A stretch of DNA of 35,498 nucleotides from assembly GCA_029004185.1 (NCBI GenBank), contig JAQUPB010000007.1, positions 5,751-41,248 on the forward strand, read 5' to 3'. Position numbers and translations under genes: made by a program. The notes under the pieces are model-generated. The model ran no database searches and had not been told where the DNA came from. It saw only the letters and a list, made by a program, of their open reading frames with translations. The stretch is from Bacteroidales bacterium (GTDB taxonomy: Bacteria > Bacteroidota > Bacteroidia > Bacteroidales > JAHJDW01). Shown here one piece after another: positions 23,098 to 30,647 of this stretch. Each line of letters starts with the position of its first letter. Position 1 is the stretch's first letter.

Positions 23098-23131
23098 CTT
23101 TTTAAACTGAAAACTTCAAACTTTAAACTGT
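23098..23131. repeat. Simple dispersed repeat, TTTTCAGTT family, copy 3 (opposite orientation)
   Basis: TTTTTAAACTGAAAACTTC followed by AAACTTTAAACTG is the complement of the AGTTTAAAGTTT and TTTTCAGTT phrases seen at 9731. It follows the tRNA 3' end. Confidence 0.5.
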
Positions 23132-23136
23132 TTTCG

Positions 23137-23210
23137 TAGCGAAGAGGGGATTTGAACCCCTGACCTCCGGGTTATGAATCCGGCGCTCTTACCAACTGAG
23201 CTACCTCGCC
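23137..23210 (-). tRNA. tRNA-Met (CAT), elongator
   Basis: The 74-nt minus-strand gene reads GGCGAGG at the 5' end and CTTCGCT plus discriminator A at the 3' end (seven acceptor pairs, two of them G-U). AGCTCAGTTGGTAAGAGC forms the D arm, CCGGATTCATAACCCGG the anticodon arm with anticodon CAT, and AGGGGTTCAAATCCCCT the T arm. CCA is not encoded. It lacks initiator features such as a mispaired acceptor end with three G-C pairs in the anticodon stem; tRNA-Ile2 (lysidine) is the alternative, but the overall form resembles Bacteroidota elongator tRNA-Met. It is the only RNA gene in the 22978-23324 gap; the rest of that gap is repeats and AT-rich leader. Confidence 0.93.
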
Positions 23211-23225
23211 ATAAGATTTGAAGTG

Positions 23226-23233
23226 CAAACCTA
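23226..23233 (-). promoter_or_regulatory. Candidate -7 box for tRNA-Met
   Basis: On the minus strand TAGGTTTG (followed by CA) matches TAnnTTTG exactly and lies 15 bp before the tRNA 5' end, suiting a short leader removed by RNase P. A T-rich segment but no clear TTG lies about 20 bp further upstream. Confidence 0.55.
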
Positions 23234-23324
23234 CTGATTTTTTTTGGATTTTAAAATAACTGAAATGAAATTAATTTAATCATTTCACGTTATTAATTTA
23301 TAATTTTATGCAAAATTTATAATT

Positions 23325-24461
23325 TTGAAAAAAGCAATAGTATCGGTAACAAATGATTTATCGACCGACCAGAGGGTTGACAAAGTTTGTTTGTTTTTAA
23401 CAAAACTCGGTTTTGAAGTTATTTTAATCGGCAGAAGAAAAAGAAACAGCTTGCAGCTTGAAAAGCGTCAGTACAAAACCGAAAGAATGTTATTATTGTT
23501 TGAAAAAGGACCTTTATTTTATGCTGAATATAATATCCGTCTTTTCTTTTTATTATTAAGAACCAAAGCCGACATACTGGTTTCAAACGATTTGGATACG
23601 TTACTTGCAAATTATATTGCTAAATTTTTTAAAAGATGCGATTTGGTTTATGATACTCATGAGTATTATACAGGCACACCTGAATTGGCAAACAGACCTT
23701 TTGTAAGAGACATCTGGAAAAGAATTGAAAAATTCATTTTTCCGAAATTAAAAAATGTTTTTACCGTCAATCAGTCAATTGCTTATTTATACAAATCGGA
23801 ATACGGAATTGAATTGAAAGTTGCAAGAAACATACCATCTAAATCATTGAAAGAAAAGTTAAATTTCAATATTGATAAAGAAAAGAAAAAAATTGAACTT
23901 GGATTACCTTTAAACAAAAAAATAATTTTACTTCAGGGAGCTGGAATAAACATTGAAAGAGGTGCAGAAGAAGCAGTACTTGCTATGAAATATATTGATG
24001 AAACAATATTGCTGATTATCGGAGATGGTGACATTATACATTTATTAAAGAAAATGGTTAAAGAAAACAATCTTTCGGAAAAGATTATTTTTATTGACAA
24101 ACTTCCTTATCTGAAATTACTTGAATACACAATTCTTGCTGACATCGGTCTGACTCTGGACAAGGACACGAATATAAATTACCGTTACAGTTTGCCCAAT
24201 AAATTATTTGATTACATTTATTGCGAAGTGCCTGTACTTGCTTCTTCTTTAATAGAAATAAAAAATATTATTGAAAAATATAACATAGGTGAAATCATCG
24301 AATCACATGAACCTCAACACATTTCTTTAAAAATAAAAGGAATGATAAACGATAAGGATAAATTAAAAAAATGGAAAGAAAATTTGAAAATTGCTTCAAA
24401 TGAACTATGCTGGGAAAATGAAGAAAAAGAATTACTAAAAGTATACAGCCAATATGCCTGA
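23325..24461 (+). CDS. GT4-type glycosyltransferase (first of a pair)
   Basis: The 378-residue protein is a GT-B glycosyltransferase. The N-terminal domain starts IVSVTNDLSTDQRVDKVCLFL, a pattern common in GT4 enzymes (DPRVxRxA), followed by VYDTHEYYTG. The C-terminal domain has IILLQGAGINIERGAEEAVLAMKY (the GxGxxxRG loop) and SLPNKLFDYIYCEVPVLAS, the donor-binding segment in which the first acidic residue of EX7E is replaced. The start is a TTG: stops occur just upstream in frame and the next Met is about residue 54, inside the first domain. The last 8 bp overlap the next gene. It probably acts in surface glycan assembly; the sugar is unknown. Confidence 0.87.
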   Translation: MKKAIVSVTNDLSTDQRVDKVCLFLTKLGFEVILIGRRKRNSLQLEKRQYKTERMLLLFEKGPLFYAEYNIRLFFLLLRTKADILVSNDLDTLLANYIAKFFKRCDLVYDTHEYYTGTPELANRPFVRDIWKRIEKFIFPKLKNVFTVNQSIAYLYKSEYGIELKVARNIPSKSLKEKLNFNIDKEKKKIELGLPLNKKIILLQGAGINIERGAEEAVLAMKYIDETILLIIGDGDIIHLLKKMVKENNLSEKIIFIDKLPYLKLLEYTILADIGLTLDKDTNINYRYSLPNKLFDYIYCEVPVLASSLIEIKNIIEKYNIGEIIESHEPQHISLKIKGMINDKDKLKKWKENLKIASNELCWENEEKELLKVYSQYA

Positions 24462-25578
24462 AAAACATTTGCATGTAATTTCTTTCGACATTCCATATCC
24501 GCCACGTTACGGAGGAGTGATTGATGTTTTTTATAAAATAAAAGCATTAAAAAATGAAAGCGTAAAAATTCATTTGCATTGTTTTGAATATGGAAGAGGT
24601 GAAAAAGGAAAGCTTGAACAATATTGCGAGACGGTGAATTATTATGAAAGAAATACTTCAATAATAAAGCATTTCAGTTTAAAACCATACATTGTAAATT
24701 CAAGAATTTCGGGTGAACTCGTTCAAAACCTACTGAAAGATAATCATCCTGTTTTATTTGAAGGACTGCATACCTGCGGAATATTAGACGATACGAGATT
24801 AAAAAACAGGTTTAAAATTTTCAGAGAAAGCAATATAGAACATCAATATTACTGTCAGCTTTGCAAATCGGAAAAAAATATTTTTAAAAAAATATTCTTT
24901 TTAATTGAAGCAATGAAATTAAAGAGTTTTGAGTCGGTTGTTAGAAAAGCTGATTTATTTCTGGTCGTTTCAAAAGAAGATGAAAAATATTTTAAAGAAA
25001 AATATTCAGCAAATAAAGTTGTTTATCTGCCTTCATTTCATCAGAATAATGAAGTTAATTCTTTAACAGGGTTTGGTGATTATGTTTTATATCACGGAAA
25101 CCTCAGTGTACCAGAGAATACAAGTGGTGCAGAATACATAATAAATATTTTTAAAGAATTAAACATTAAACTTGTAATTGCCGGGTTAAATCCTCCTGAT
25201 TTTTTAAAAGATAAAATTGCAGATTTTAAAAATATCGAATTATTTGCAAATCCCTCAGATGAAGAAATGAATAAACTGATAAAAAATGCACAGATAAATT
25301 TTCTGATTACATTTCAGGGAACAGGATTAAAATTAAAACTATTGAATGTTTTATTTTCAGGAAGACATTGCCTTGTTAATCCGGAAATGCTTGCAGGCAC
25401 AGGTTTGGATAATTTGTGTGAAATCAGGAACTCCGGAAAAGAATTTATGTCGGCAATTAAGGAATTGATGAAAAAAGAATTTACAAAAGAAGAAATTGAA
25501 AAAAGAAAGCAAATACTTGGTAAAAACTTTTCGAATTCAGAAAACGTAAAATTATTGATTGACTTTATACCATGTTAG
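24454..25578 (+). CDS. Glycosyltransferase (second of a pair)
   Basis: This 374-residue protein starts HVISFDIPYPPRYGGVIDVFYKIKAL, the Gly-rich acceptor loop of GT-B enzymes (PPRYGGV), and has a middle stretch FRESNIEHQYYCQLCKSEK that resembles mannosyltransferase-like proteins of Bacteroidota. The C-terminal domain has DYVLYHGNLSVPENTSGAEYI and FQGTGLKLKLLNVLFSGRHCLVN, where a donor-binding loop is expected, without a classic EX7E. Its ATG overlaps the end of the first glycosyltransferase gene by 8 bp, so the two are made together and may act in sequence. Its 3' end overlaps the convergent ftsE by 14 bp. The family call is good; the specificity is unknown. Confidence 0.83.
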   Translation: MPEKHLHVISFDIPYPPRYGGVIDVFYKIKALKNESVKIHLHCFEYGRGEKGKLEQYCETVNYYERNTSIIKHFSLKPYIVNSRISGELVQNLLKDNHPVLFEGLHTCGILDDTRLKNRFKIFRESNIEHQYYCQLCKSEKNIFKKIFFLIEAMKLKSFESVVRKADLFLVVSKEDEKYFKEKYSANKVVYLPSFHQNNEVNSLTGFGDYVLYHGNLSVPENTSGAEYIINIFKELNIKLVIAGLNPPDFLKDKIADFKNIELFANPSDEEMNKLIKNAQINFLITFQGTGLKLKLLNVLFSGRHCLVNPEMLAGTGLDNLCEIRNSGKEFMSAIKELMKKEFTKEEIEKRKQILGKNFSNSENVKLLIDFIPC

Positions 25579-26269
25579 CCACGGAAGCTTCAAAAATTCT
25601 TCCATTTTCGCATTTTAAAGTTCTTGCAGGAAATTTCGAAAACAAAGGATAGTCGTGGGTTGCCATAAAAACAGTTCTTCCTGTTTTATTAATGTCAAAT
25701 AAAATATTTACAATTTCCCCTGAAGTTTCAGGGTCAAGATTTCCTGTGGGTTCGTCGGCAAGAATAATTTCAGGATCGTTGATCAAAGCCCTTGCTATGG
25801 CAACTCTTTGCTGTTCGCCGCCGGAAAGTTCATGAGGCATTTTAAATCCCTTGGTATTCAATCCAACTTTTGTAAGCACTTCATCAAGCCGGTCTTTAAT
25901 AAGATTTTTGTCTTTCCATCCGGTAGCCTTCATCACAAAAATAACGTTATCATTAACTGTTCTGTCCATCAGTAATTGAAAGTCCTGAAAAACTATTCCT
26001 AATTTTCTTCTTAAGAAAGGTATTTCTCTTCTTTTGATTTCTTTAAGATCGTAACCCACAATACTGCAATTGCCGTCGTATAAATCGATATCTGCATATA
26101 AAGTCCTCAGCAAAGTGGATTTTCCTGTGCCTGTTTTGCCTATCATGTAAACAAATTCACCGCGTTTGATTTGAAACGTAACATCAGTTAAGATTAAATT
26201 AAACTTATGTGATATTGTTGCTTTATTAAATTCAATAACAACATCGAGAGGCATTGTGGTTCCAGTCAT
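25565..26269 (-). CDS. ftsE: ABC transporter ATPase FtsE
   Basis: This is a 234-residue ATPase from the ATG at 26269 (an ATG at 26254 gives 229). It has Walker [11 protein letters not shown]-loop [12 protein letters not shown], signature [15 protein letters not shown], Walker [11 protein letters not shown] and the H-loop MATHDYPL. The combination [14 protein letters not shown] and [16 protein letters not shown] is that of FtsE, which with FtsX activates peptidoglycan hydrolysis at the division site. The frame is open to 26365, but that part overlaps the upstream gene in another frame and is rejected. It follows the DUF5723 gene by 10 bp. FtsX is not in the window; separated ftsE and ftsX genes seem normal in Bacteroidota. 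Confidence 0.9.
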   Translation of the reverse strand: MTGTTMPLDVVIEFNKATISHKFNLILTDVTFQIKRGEFVYMIGKTGTGKSTLLRTLYADIDLYDGNCSIVGYDLKEIKRREIPFLRRKLGIVFQDFQLLMDRTVNDNVIFVMKATGWKDKNLIKDRLDEVLTKVGLNTKGFKMPHELSGGEQQRVAIARALINDPEIILADEPTGNLDPETSGEIVNILFDINKTGRTVFMATHDYPLFSKFPARTLKCENGRIFEASVANMV

Positions 26270-26279
26270 AAAATGATTT

Positions 26280-27704
26280 TTAGAATTTTCTGCATTTATA
26301 AAATTTTTGCATTTTAGTCTTGAAATTTCTCCAGCCCTCACCTTTTCCGCAACTTCCTTTTGCAAAATTAATTTTTAATGAAAAATACAGATCAAGTCCT
26401 GTGAAATCATTAAGACTAAGGAAGCCACCAAATTTATCGGTTCCTATAGTAAGGTTGAATAACCTGACTGAGAATCCCCATCGCGGATAAATATAATCAT
26501 AAAGTGATAAGGGTAAATTTATTTCAAACCATCTTCTTTCATATCTCGGAGTAAATGAAATTTGGTTCGGCCTTCTCACAAAAGCATTACCAAAATCCAA
26601 TCCCTGAACCAAAGTACTATTGAGATACCAGTATTTTCTGTAATGATAATCAAACTGAATCGAAACGCCTTTTGGCAAACCGAGATTGAAATTATTTGTT
26701 CTTGTGCATTGACCGGCAAACCTGACACCCAGATCCTGATCAAACCTGTCTTTATCGGAATATTTGTGTATGTTCACCCATGTTGTTGATGCATCCTGAA
26801 TGTCGTATTTTGTAGCATGCTTTTTAAAATTAATTGCACCGATATCAAGAAATGATAATCCTATTTTATAAATATAATCTCTGTATTTTTGTTCGCAAAG
26901 TTTTCTAAACCGCATGGTTGACTCACTCGGTTTCCTTTCATATGTAAAGCCAATATCAAAAGCAAAAGTTCTGCCGTTAAAAATATGTGCATCAGTGTAA
27001 GCATATTCTGCTTTAAGATTATTCATTACCAGGGTTGTGTCATTGGGGACGTAATAATTGGCCCCGTAGTCATTCAGATAAAGACCCATAATGCCCAGGT
27101 CTTTCTTAATTGTAATTCCGCCTGCAAAAAAATCCATTTTATTGGAATAAAAAATATAAGCATAGCTCAAGGCAATTTCTCCCCACAGCAATCCTGCCAC
27201 TTTTAATTTGTCCAGATTATAATCAATATTCTGTTGTGGTTCATATCGCAAGCCGTCATAAATAAACTTTGCAACATGATAGGGAAGATGATTGACACTG
27301 ATTGCCGACCTCACACCTTCGTAAATTCCGATAGCATGCCTGCCAATACAAACCATTGCAGACGGACCATTTACGCGGATATTTGCAAAAAGAAATTTAT
27401 CTCTTTTGTTGTAATAATCAAGAGTTGATTTTCCGTTTTCGATTTTAAAATTAGGATTTTTGCTGAAAAAACTCGGAAAATAATAATTACGCTTATCCAT
27501 GTAGATATAATTGTTTTGAGCAAAAACATCGGCAGTGATAAACGCGATATCGAGGTAAAGCTTTGAATCAACCATTGAGCTCGGATTAATAAGAGCTCCG
27601 TTTATACCGGCATAGTTGCTGTTAACCATTCCGAGCATTTCCTGGGCTTTGGAATGGAAAATACCAAAGAAAATAAAAACCGATATAATTGTAATTTGCC
27701 TCAA
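26280..27704 (-). CDS. DUF5723-family outer-membrane protein
   Basis: This 474-residue product has a signal peptide (MRQITIISVFIFFGIFHSKA, cleavage before Q21) and begins with the DUF5723 hallmark LGMVNSNYAGINGALINPSSMVDSKLYLDI. The remainder is a series of amphipathic beta strands with Tyr- and Asn-rich turns (GIMGLYLNDYGANYYVPND, KGVSIQFDYHYRKYWYL, PLSLYDYIYPRWGFSVRLF), as expected of a large barrel in the outer membrane. The C-terminal 30 residues (GSCGKGEGWRNFKTKMQKF...) are basic and not barrel-like. No function is known to me for this family. ftsE follows 10 bp downstream, so both are probably in one transcript starting from the box at 27730. Confidence 0.85.
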   Translation of the reverse strand: MRQITIISVFIFFGIFHSKAQEMLGMVNSNYAGINGALINPSSMVDSKLYLDIAFITADVFAQNNYIYMDKRNYYFPSFFSKNPNFKIENGKSTLDYYNKRDKFLFANIRVNGPSAMVCIGRHAIGIYEGVRSAISVNHLPYHVAKFIYDGLRYEPQQNIDYNLDKLKVAGLLWGEIALSYAYIFYSNKMDFFAGGITIKKDLGIMGLYLNDYGANYYVPNDTTLVMNNLKAEYAYTDAHIFNGRTFAFDIGFTYERKPSESTMRFRKLCEQKYRDYIYKIGLSFLDIGAINFKKHATKYDIQDASTTWVNIHKYSDKDRFDQDLGVRFAGQCTRTNNFNLGLPKGVSIQFDYHYRKYWYLNSTLVQGLDFGNAFVRRPNQISFTPRYERRWFEINLPLSLYDYIYPRWGFSVRLFNLTIGTDKFGGFLSLNDFTGLDLYFSLKINFAKGSCGKGEGWRNFKTKMQKFYKCRKF

Positions 27705-27729
27705 GAGTATATTTTTACGAAGTGATTTA

Positions 27730-27737
27730 CAAATTTA
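27730..27737 (-). promoter_or_regulatory. Candidate -7 box for the DUF5723-ftsE unit
   Basis: On the minus strand TAAATTTG matches TAnnTTTG and lies 25 bp before the start codon. A TTTG at 27761-27764 lies 23 bp upstream and could be the -33 element, slightly farther than usual. Confidence 0.5.
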
Positions 27738-27812
27738 ATAATATTTTATAAATATAAACACAAATATAAAAGATGACTGATTCTATAACGGATAATATAG
27801 ATAATAAAATTT

Positions 27813-27932
27813 GCCACAGATTCACAGATTAATTTACCAATATAGATTTATGAAGTATTATGTACGATGTATGAAAATTATAAAATTATTCTCTGTAATA
27901 CTCATAATAATTTTTATCTGTGAATCTGTGGC
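27813..27932. repeat. Long hairpin, CCACAGATTCACAGA family, copy 2, with a nested repeat
   Basis: GCCACAGATTCACAGAT (27813-27829) pairs over 17 bp with ATCTGTGAATCTGTGGC (27916-27932), leaving an 86-nt loop. The loop contains a copy (27849-27880) of the TACATCGTACTTCATA family also found at 5724-5752. It lies between the divergent DUF5723 and radical SAM genes, so it is not a terminator of either. Confidence 0.75.
27849..27880. repeat. Short dispersed repeat, TACATCGTACTTCATA family, copy 2
   Basis: ATGAAGTATTATGTACG then ATGTATGAAAAT is the reverse complement of the stretch at 5724-5752, with a few differences. It sits in the loop of the hairpin at 27813-27932. Confidence 0.5.
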
Positions 27933-27951
27933 TTTTTATTTTTATTAATTT

Positions 27952-27959
27952 TAAATTTG
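27952..27959 (+). promoter_or_regulatory. Candidate -7 box for the radical SAM gene
   Basis: TAAATTTG followed by CACTT lies 16 bp before the ATG at 27976. The 13-mer TAAATTTGCACTT is identical to that upstream of folK on the other strand. The -33 position falls at the edge of the hairpin arm and has no good TTG. Confidence 0.5.
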
Positions 27960-27975
27960 CACTTTATGTCTAAAA

Positions 27976-28857
27976 ATGTTTGAGTTATTAAGCAATTGCA
28001 ATCTTTGTCCGCGTAAATGCGGAATTGACAGGCACAAGCAAACCGGTTTCTGTAATTGTTCTGATAAAATTCTTATAAACACTTATCATCTGCATCGTTG
28101 GGAAGAGCCAATAATAAGCGGCAAGAATGGCAGCGGAACAATATTTTTTTCGGGATGCAATCTGCAATGTATGTTTTGTCAGAATTTCAAAATAAGTCAA
28201 TACAGACATGGTGATTTTTATGAAATTACTGAGTTAAGCGACATTATGCTTGAACTTCAGAATAAAAAAGCACACAATATAAACCTTGTAACATCAACTC
28301 AATTTACTTTGCAAATAAAAGAAGCAATAATTACAGCAAAAAGTAAAGGGCTTGAAATTCCCATTGTATGGAACAGCAACGGATATGAAGAAGTTGAAAC
28401 CCTGAAGATACTCGATGGTTTAATAAATATTTATCTTCCCGATTTTAAATATTTCGATTCCGGAATGTCACTGAAATATTCCGGTGCAGCAGATTATACG
28501 GAAAAAGCCAAAGGTGCAATAAGAGAAATGTTCCGGCAGGTTGGAAATATTAAACTAAAAAACAATATTGCTTTAAAAGGATTACTGATAAGGTTGCTTG
28601 TATTGCCTGAAAATATTAACGGCATCGAAAATATTTTAAAATGGATTTTTGAAAATATAGGAAACAAGGTTTTCATAAGTCTGATGGGACAATACTATCC
28701 GTCTCACAAGGCAAATTTATTTCCCGAAATAAACCGTTCAATAACAAAGGAAGAATATAAATTCGCCAGAGAACAAATGGAAAAATACGGATTTGAAAAC
28801 GGGTTTGTGCAGGAAATAGGTTCAAGTTCTGATTATACACCTGATTTTAGACGCTGA
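27976..28857 (+). CDS. PflX-like radical SAM protein (COG1313 type)
   Basis: The 293-residue protein has the radical SAM cluster motif C61-NLQ-C65-MF-C68 in FFSGCNLQCMFCQN, binding a 4Fe-4S cluster that cleaves S-adenosylmethionine. Before it is a Cys-rich N-terminus, C8-NL-C11-PRK-C15 and C26/C28 (TGFCNCSD), characteristic of the PflX group. YGxx-type downstream parts include PIVWNSNGYEEVETL, YLPDFKYFD and RLLVLPENINGIENI, then GQYYPSH. The target is unknown; relatives are annotated as putative pyruvate formate-lyase activating enzymes without proof. It stands alone, with no glycyl radical enzyme nearby. A possible terminator overlaps its end. Confidence 0.9.
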   Translation: MFELLSNCNLCPRKCGIDRHKQTGFCNCSDKILINTYHLHRWEEPIISGKNGSGTIFFSGCNLQCMFCQNFKISQYRHGDFYEITELSDIMLELQNKKAHNINLVTSTQFTLQIKEAIITAKSKGLEIPIVWNSNGYEEVETLKILDGLINIYLPDFKYFDSGMSLKYSGAADYTEKAKGAIREMFRQVGNIKLKNNIALKGLLIRLLVLPENINGIENILKWIFENIGNKVFISLMGQYYPSHKANLFPEINRSITKEEYKFAREQMEKYGFENGFVQEIGSSSDYTPDFRR

Positions 28858-28924
28858 TTTATTATGAAAAATATGAAAAAACGAAGATTAAGAAATCATA
28901 AATTTTCAGTGTTAATCTGCGTCT
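28849..28924 (+). terminator. Possible terminator hairpin after the radical SAM gene
   Basis: AGACGCTGATT (28849-28859, including the stop codon) faces AATCTGCGTCT (28914-28924) with 10 of 11 pairs; the loop is 54 nt. A T-run (ATTTTTTTA) follows. It lies between convergent genes. The arms are of the AGACGCAGATT type of simple repeat; terminator function is less sure because of the long loop. Confidence 0.4.
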
Positions 28925-28930
28925 ATTTTT

Positions 28931-29650
28931 TTATAATCCCGAAGCCAAAATATCCATAATATGAATGGTCCTGATTGGCAGTTTATTTTTTTTGATATAT
29001 CCTTCCAGATGCATCAGGCATGATGCTTCAGTTGAAACAATATATTCGGCTCCGGTTTTTATTGCATTTTCAATTTTTTGCTGGGCCATGGCAGTGGAAA
29101 TGGGTTCGTTTTTTACGGCAAAAGTTCCTCCGAAACCACAGCAGGTTTCCGATTCTTCCATTTCAATTAATTTTAATCCTTTTATTTTTCCAAGTAAAGC
29201 CCTTGGCTGCATTTTTATTCCGTATTCACGCAATGCTGCGCAGGCATCGTGATATGTGACAGTTGCATAAAATTCAGAACCCAAATCGGTAACATTTAAA
29301 ACATTTACAATGAAATCGGTGATTTCATATATACTTTTCTGTATATGTTTGTATTCATTGTGAAGAGCGGTATTATGAAATAATTCAGGATAATAATTTT
29401 TCACCATTCCCACACATGAAGCCGAAGGAGCGACAATATATTTGCTGTTTGCAAATTCCTTAATGAATTTTTCTCCGATTTCTTTTGTTACATCCCAGTA
29501 TCCGCTGTTAAATGCGACCTGTCCGCAGCATGTCTGTTCCGGATTATAATTTACCTCAATGCCTAGTTTCTCCAGAATCCTCACCATGTTGAAAGCGGTC
29601 TGTGGATATATCTGATCAATAAAGCAAGGTATGAAAATATCTACGGTCAT
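28931..29650 (-). CDS. LutA-like (Fe-S)-binding protein with two CCG domains
   Basis: From the ATG at 29650 the protein is 239 residues, starting VDIFIPCFIDQIYPQTAFNMVRILEKLG, as LutA/YkgE proteins do (the frame is open to 29680). It has two cysteine-rich CCG domains: EQTCCGQVAFNSGYW, and later ESETCCGFGGTFAVKN, each with further Cys residues (VAPSASCVGM, STEASCLMH). In Bacillus LutA works with LutB and LutC in oxidation of L-lactate; other CCG proteins belong to heterodisulfide reductases and glycolate oxidases. Here no LutB, LutC or flavoprotein is adjacent, so its partners are unknown. It is divergent from yjjG. Confidence 0.9.
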   Translation of the reverse strand: MTVDIFIPCFIDQIYPQTAFNMVRILEKLGIEVNYNPEQTCCGQVAFNSGYWDVTKEIGEKFIKEFANSKYIVAPSASCVGMVKNYYPELFHNTALHNEYKHIQKSIYEITDFIVNVLNVTDLGSEFYATVTYHDACAALREYGIKMQPRALLGKIKGLKLIEMEESETCCGFGGTFAVKNEPISTAMAQQKIENAIKTGAEYIVSTEASCLMHLEGYIKKNKLPIRTIHIMDILASGL

Positions 29651-29733
29651 AAAATCAGTTTTCGGTTTACAAAGTAACAAAATAAGTTTTTAATAATGAA
29701 TTCCACGGAAATATTATTTTTGCAGAAATTAAA

Positions 29734-29858
29734 GTTTGTCCATAATGTCCGATTTCTTCGTTACTCTCGTTTTACAAATCAGTCATCCCGATAGTACCAT
29801 CGGGACTCCTGATTTACAAAACTTCGAAAGCCTCGAACTCGAACATTATGAACCAAAC
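29734..29858. repeat. MITE-like palindromic element, copy B (opposite orientation to copy A)
   Basis: This 125-bp element runs from GTTTGTCCATAATGTCCGA to CGAACATTATGAACCAAAC. Its core is a perfect hairpin: AAATCAG, then CCCGAT-AGTACC-ATCGGG, then CTGATTT, with outer arms also pairing. Read on the other strand it aligns end to end with 15875-15992; the two differ mainly in the core loop. It lies in the divergent promoter region between the lutA-like gene and yjjG and codes for nothing. Confidence 0.85.
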
Positions 29859-29907
29859 TCTCGGCTTCATGGGCGGACAATAAATAATTTTATTTGAAAA
29901 TTCGGAA

Positions 29908-30600
29908 ATGAAATATAAACACCTTTTTTTTGATTTGGACAGGACTATATGGGATTTTGAAAGAAATTCAGATGAGAACTTCGCTCACATCTTTGAAAAA
30001 TATGAACTTAGTAAAAAGGGAATTCCTTCCATTGAAGTATTTCAGGAAAAATATCATATATATAACTCAATGCTTTGGAGTTTGTATAAAAAAGGGCAGG
30101 TTCCTAAAGAAGTTCTTAAGACAAAAAGATTTGAACTAACACTTCTGGATTTCGGGATTAATGATTATCTTATGGCTGTCAATATCGGCAATGATTATCT
30201 GGAAAATCATACAAATAAAAATTATGTTTTTCCGGATGCCTTTGAAGTTTTGGATTATCTCAGCAAAAGGTACGAGCTTCATATCATCACAAATGGTTTT
30301 GATGAAGTTCAGTTTAAAAAAATAGTTTCGGGTAATCTTAATCAATATTTCAAAAATATTATCACTTCTGAAGAAGCAGGCGTAAAAAAACCCGATGCAA
30401 AAATATTTTTAACCGCACTTGAAAAAGCAAATGCAAAAGTTGAAGAAAGCCTTATGATTGGTGATGACATTGAAGTTGATATTATAGGAGCCGGAAAAGT
30501 AGGAATGGACCAGGTGCTTTTCAATCCTGCCGGAACAAAGCATAACGAAAAAATAACTTATGAAATAAAAGATTTGAAAGAATTGATGGATATTTTGTAG
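29908..30600 (+). CDS. YjjG-family pyrimidine nucleotidase (HAD)
   Basis: The 230-residue HAD phosphatase has the nucleophile motif FFDLDRTIWDFERNSDENF (D9, D11), the helical C1 cap after it, IITNGFDEVQFKK for motif II (Thr/Asn), KPDAKIF with the motif III Lys, and GDDIEVDIIGAGKVGM for motif IV. The start and the DLDxTxWDF pattern are those of YjjG/YfnB enzymes that dephosphorylate non-canonical pyrimidine nucleotides such as 5-substituted dUMP. A role in nucleotide pool cleaning is likely; the exact substrate is not certain. nspC follows after 47 bp containing a double palindrome. Confidence 0.9.
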   Translation: MKYKHLFFDLDRTIWDFERNSDENFAHIFEKYELSKKGIPSIEVFQEKYHIYNSMLWSLYKKGQVPKEVLKTKRFELTLLDFGINDYLMAVNIGNDYLENHTNKNYVFPDAFEVLDYLSKRYELHIITNGFDEVQFKKIVSGNLNQYFKNIITSEEAGVKKPDAKIFLTALEKANAKVEESLMIGDDIEVDIIGAGKVGMDQVLFNPAGTKHNEKITYEIKDLKELMDIL

Positions 30601-30601
30601 T

Positions 30602-30633
30602 ACTTTCCGAAAGTTTTTTTACTTTCGGAAAGT
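30602..30633. repeat. Paired 13-mer palindromes before nspC (hairpin, terminator or operator)
   Basis: ACTTTCCGAAAGT (30602-30614) and ACTTTCGGAAAGT (30621-30633) are exact reverse complements, 6 T apart, and each is itself almost palindromic. A 13-bp hairpin with a T6 loop forms; no T-run follows it, so a terminator is only partly convincing. Two equal operator half-sites 19 bp apart are an alternative. Confidence 0.5.
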
Positions 30634-30647
30634 TAAAAAATAAAATA

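Noticed and set aside
23320..23327. TAATTTTG matching the -7 consensus
   Set aside because: It overlaps the TTG start codon of the glycosyltransferase gene, so a start site there would be downstream of the gene start; it is most likely a chance match.
26270..26365. N-terminal extension of ftsE by 32 codons
   Set aside because: It overlaps the end of the DUF5723 gene in another frame, and FtsE proteins begin near the VIEFNKATI strand; in-frame ATGs at 26269 and 26254 give the expected length.
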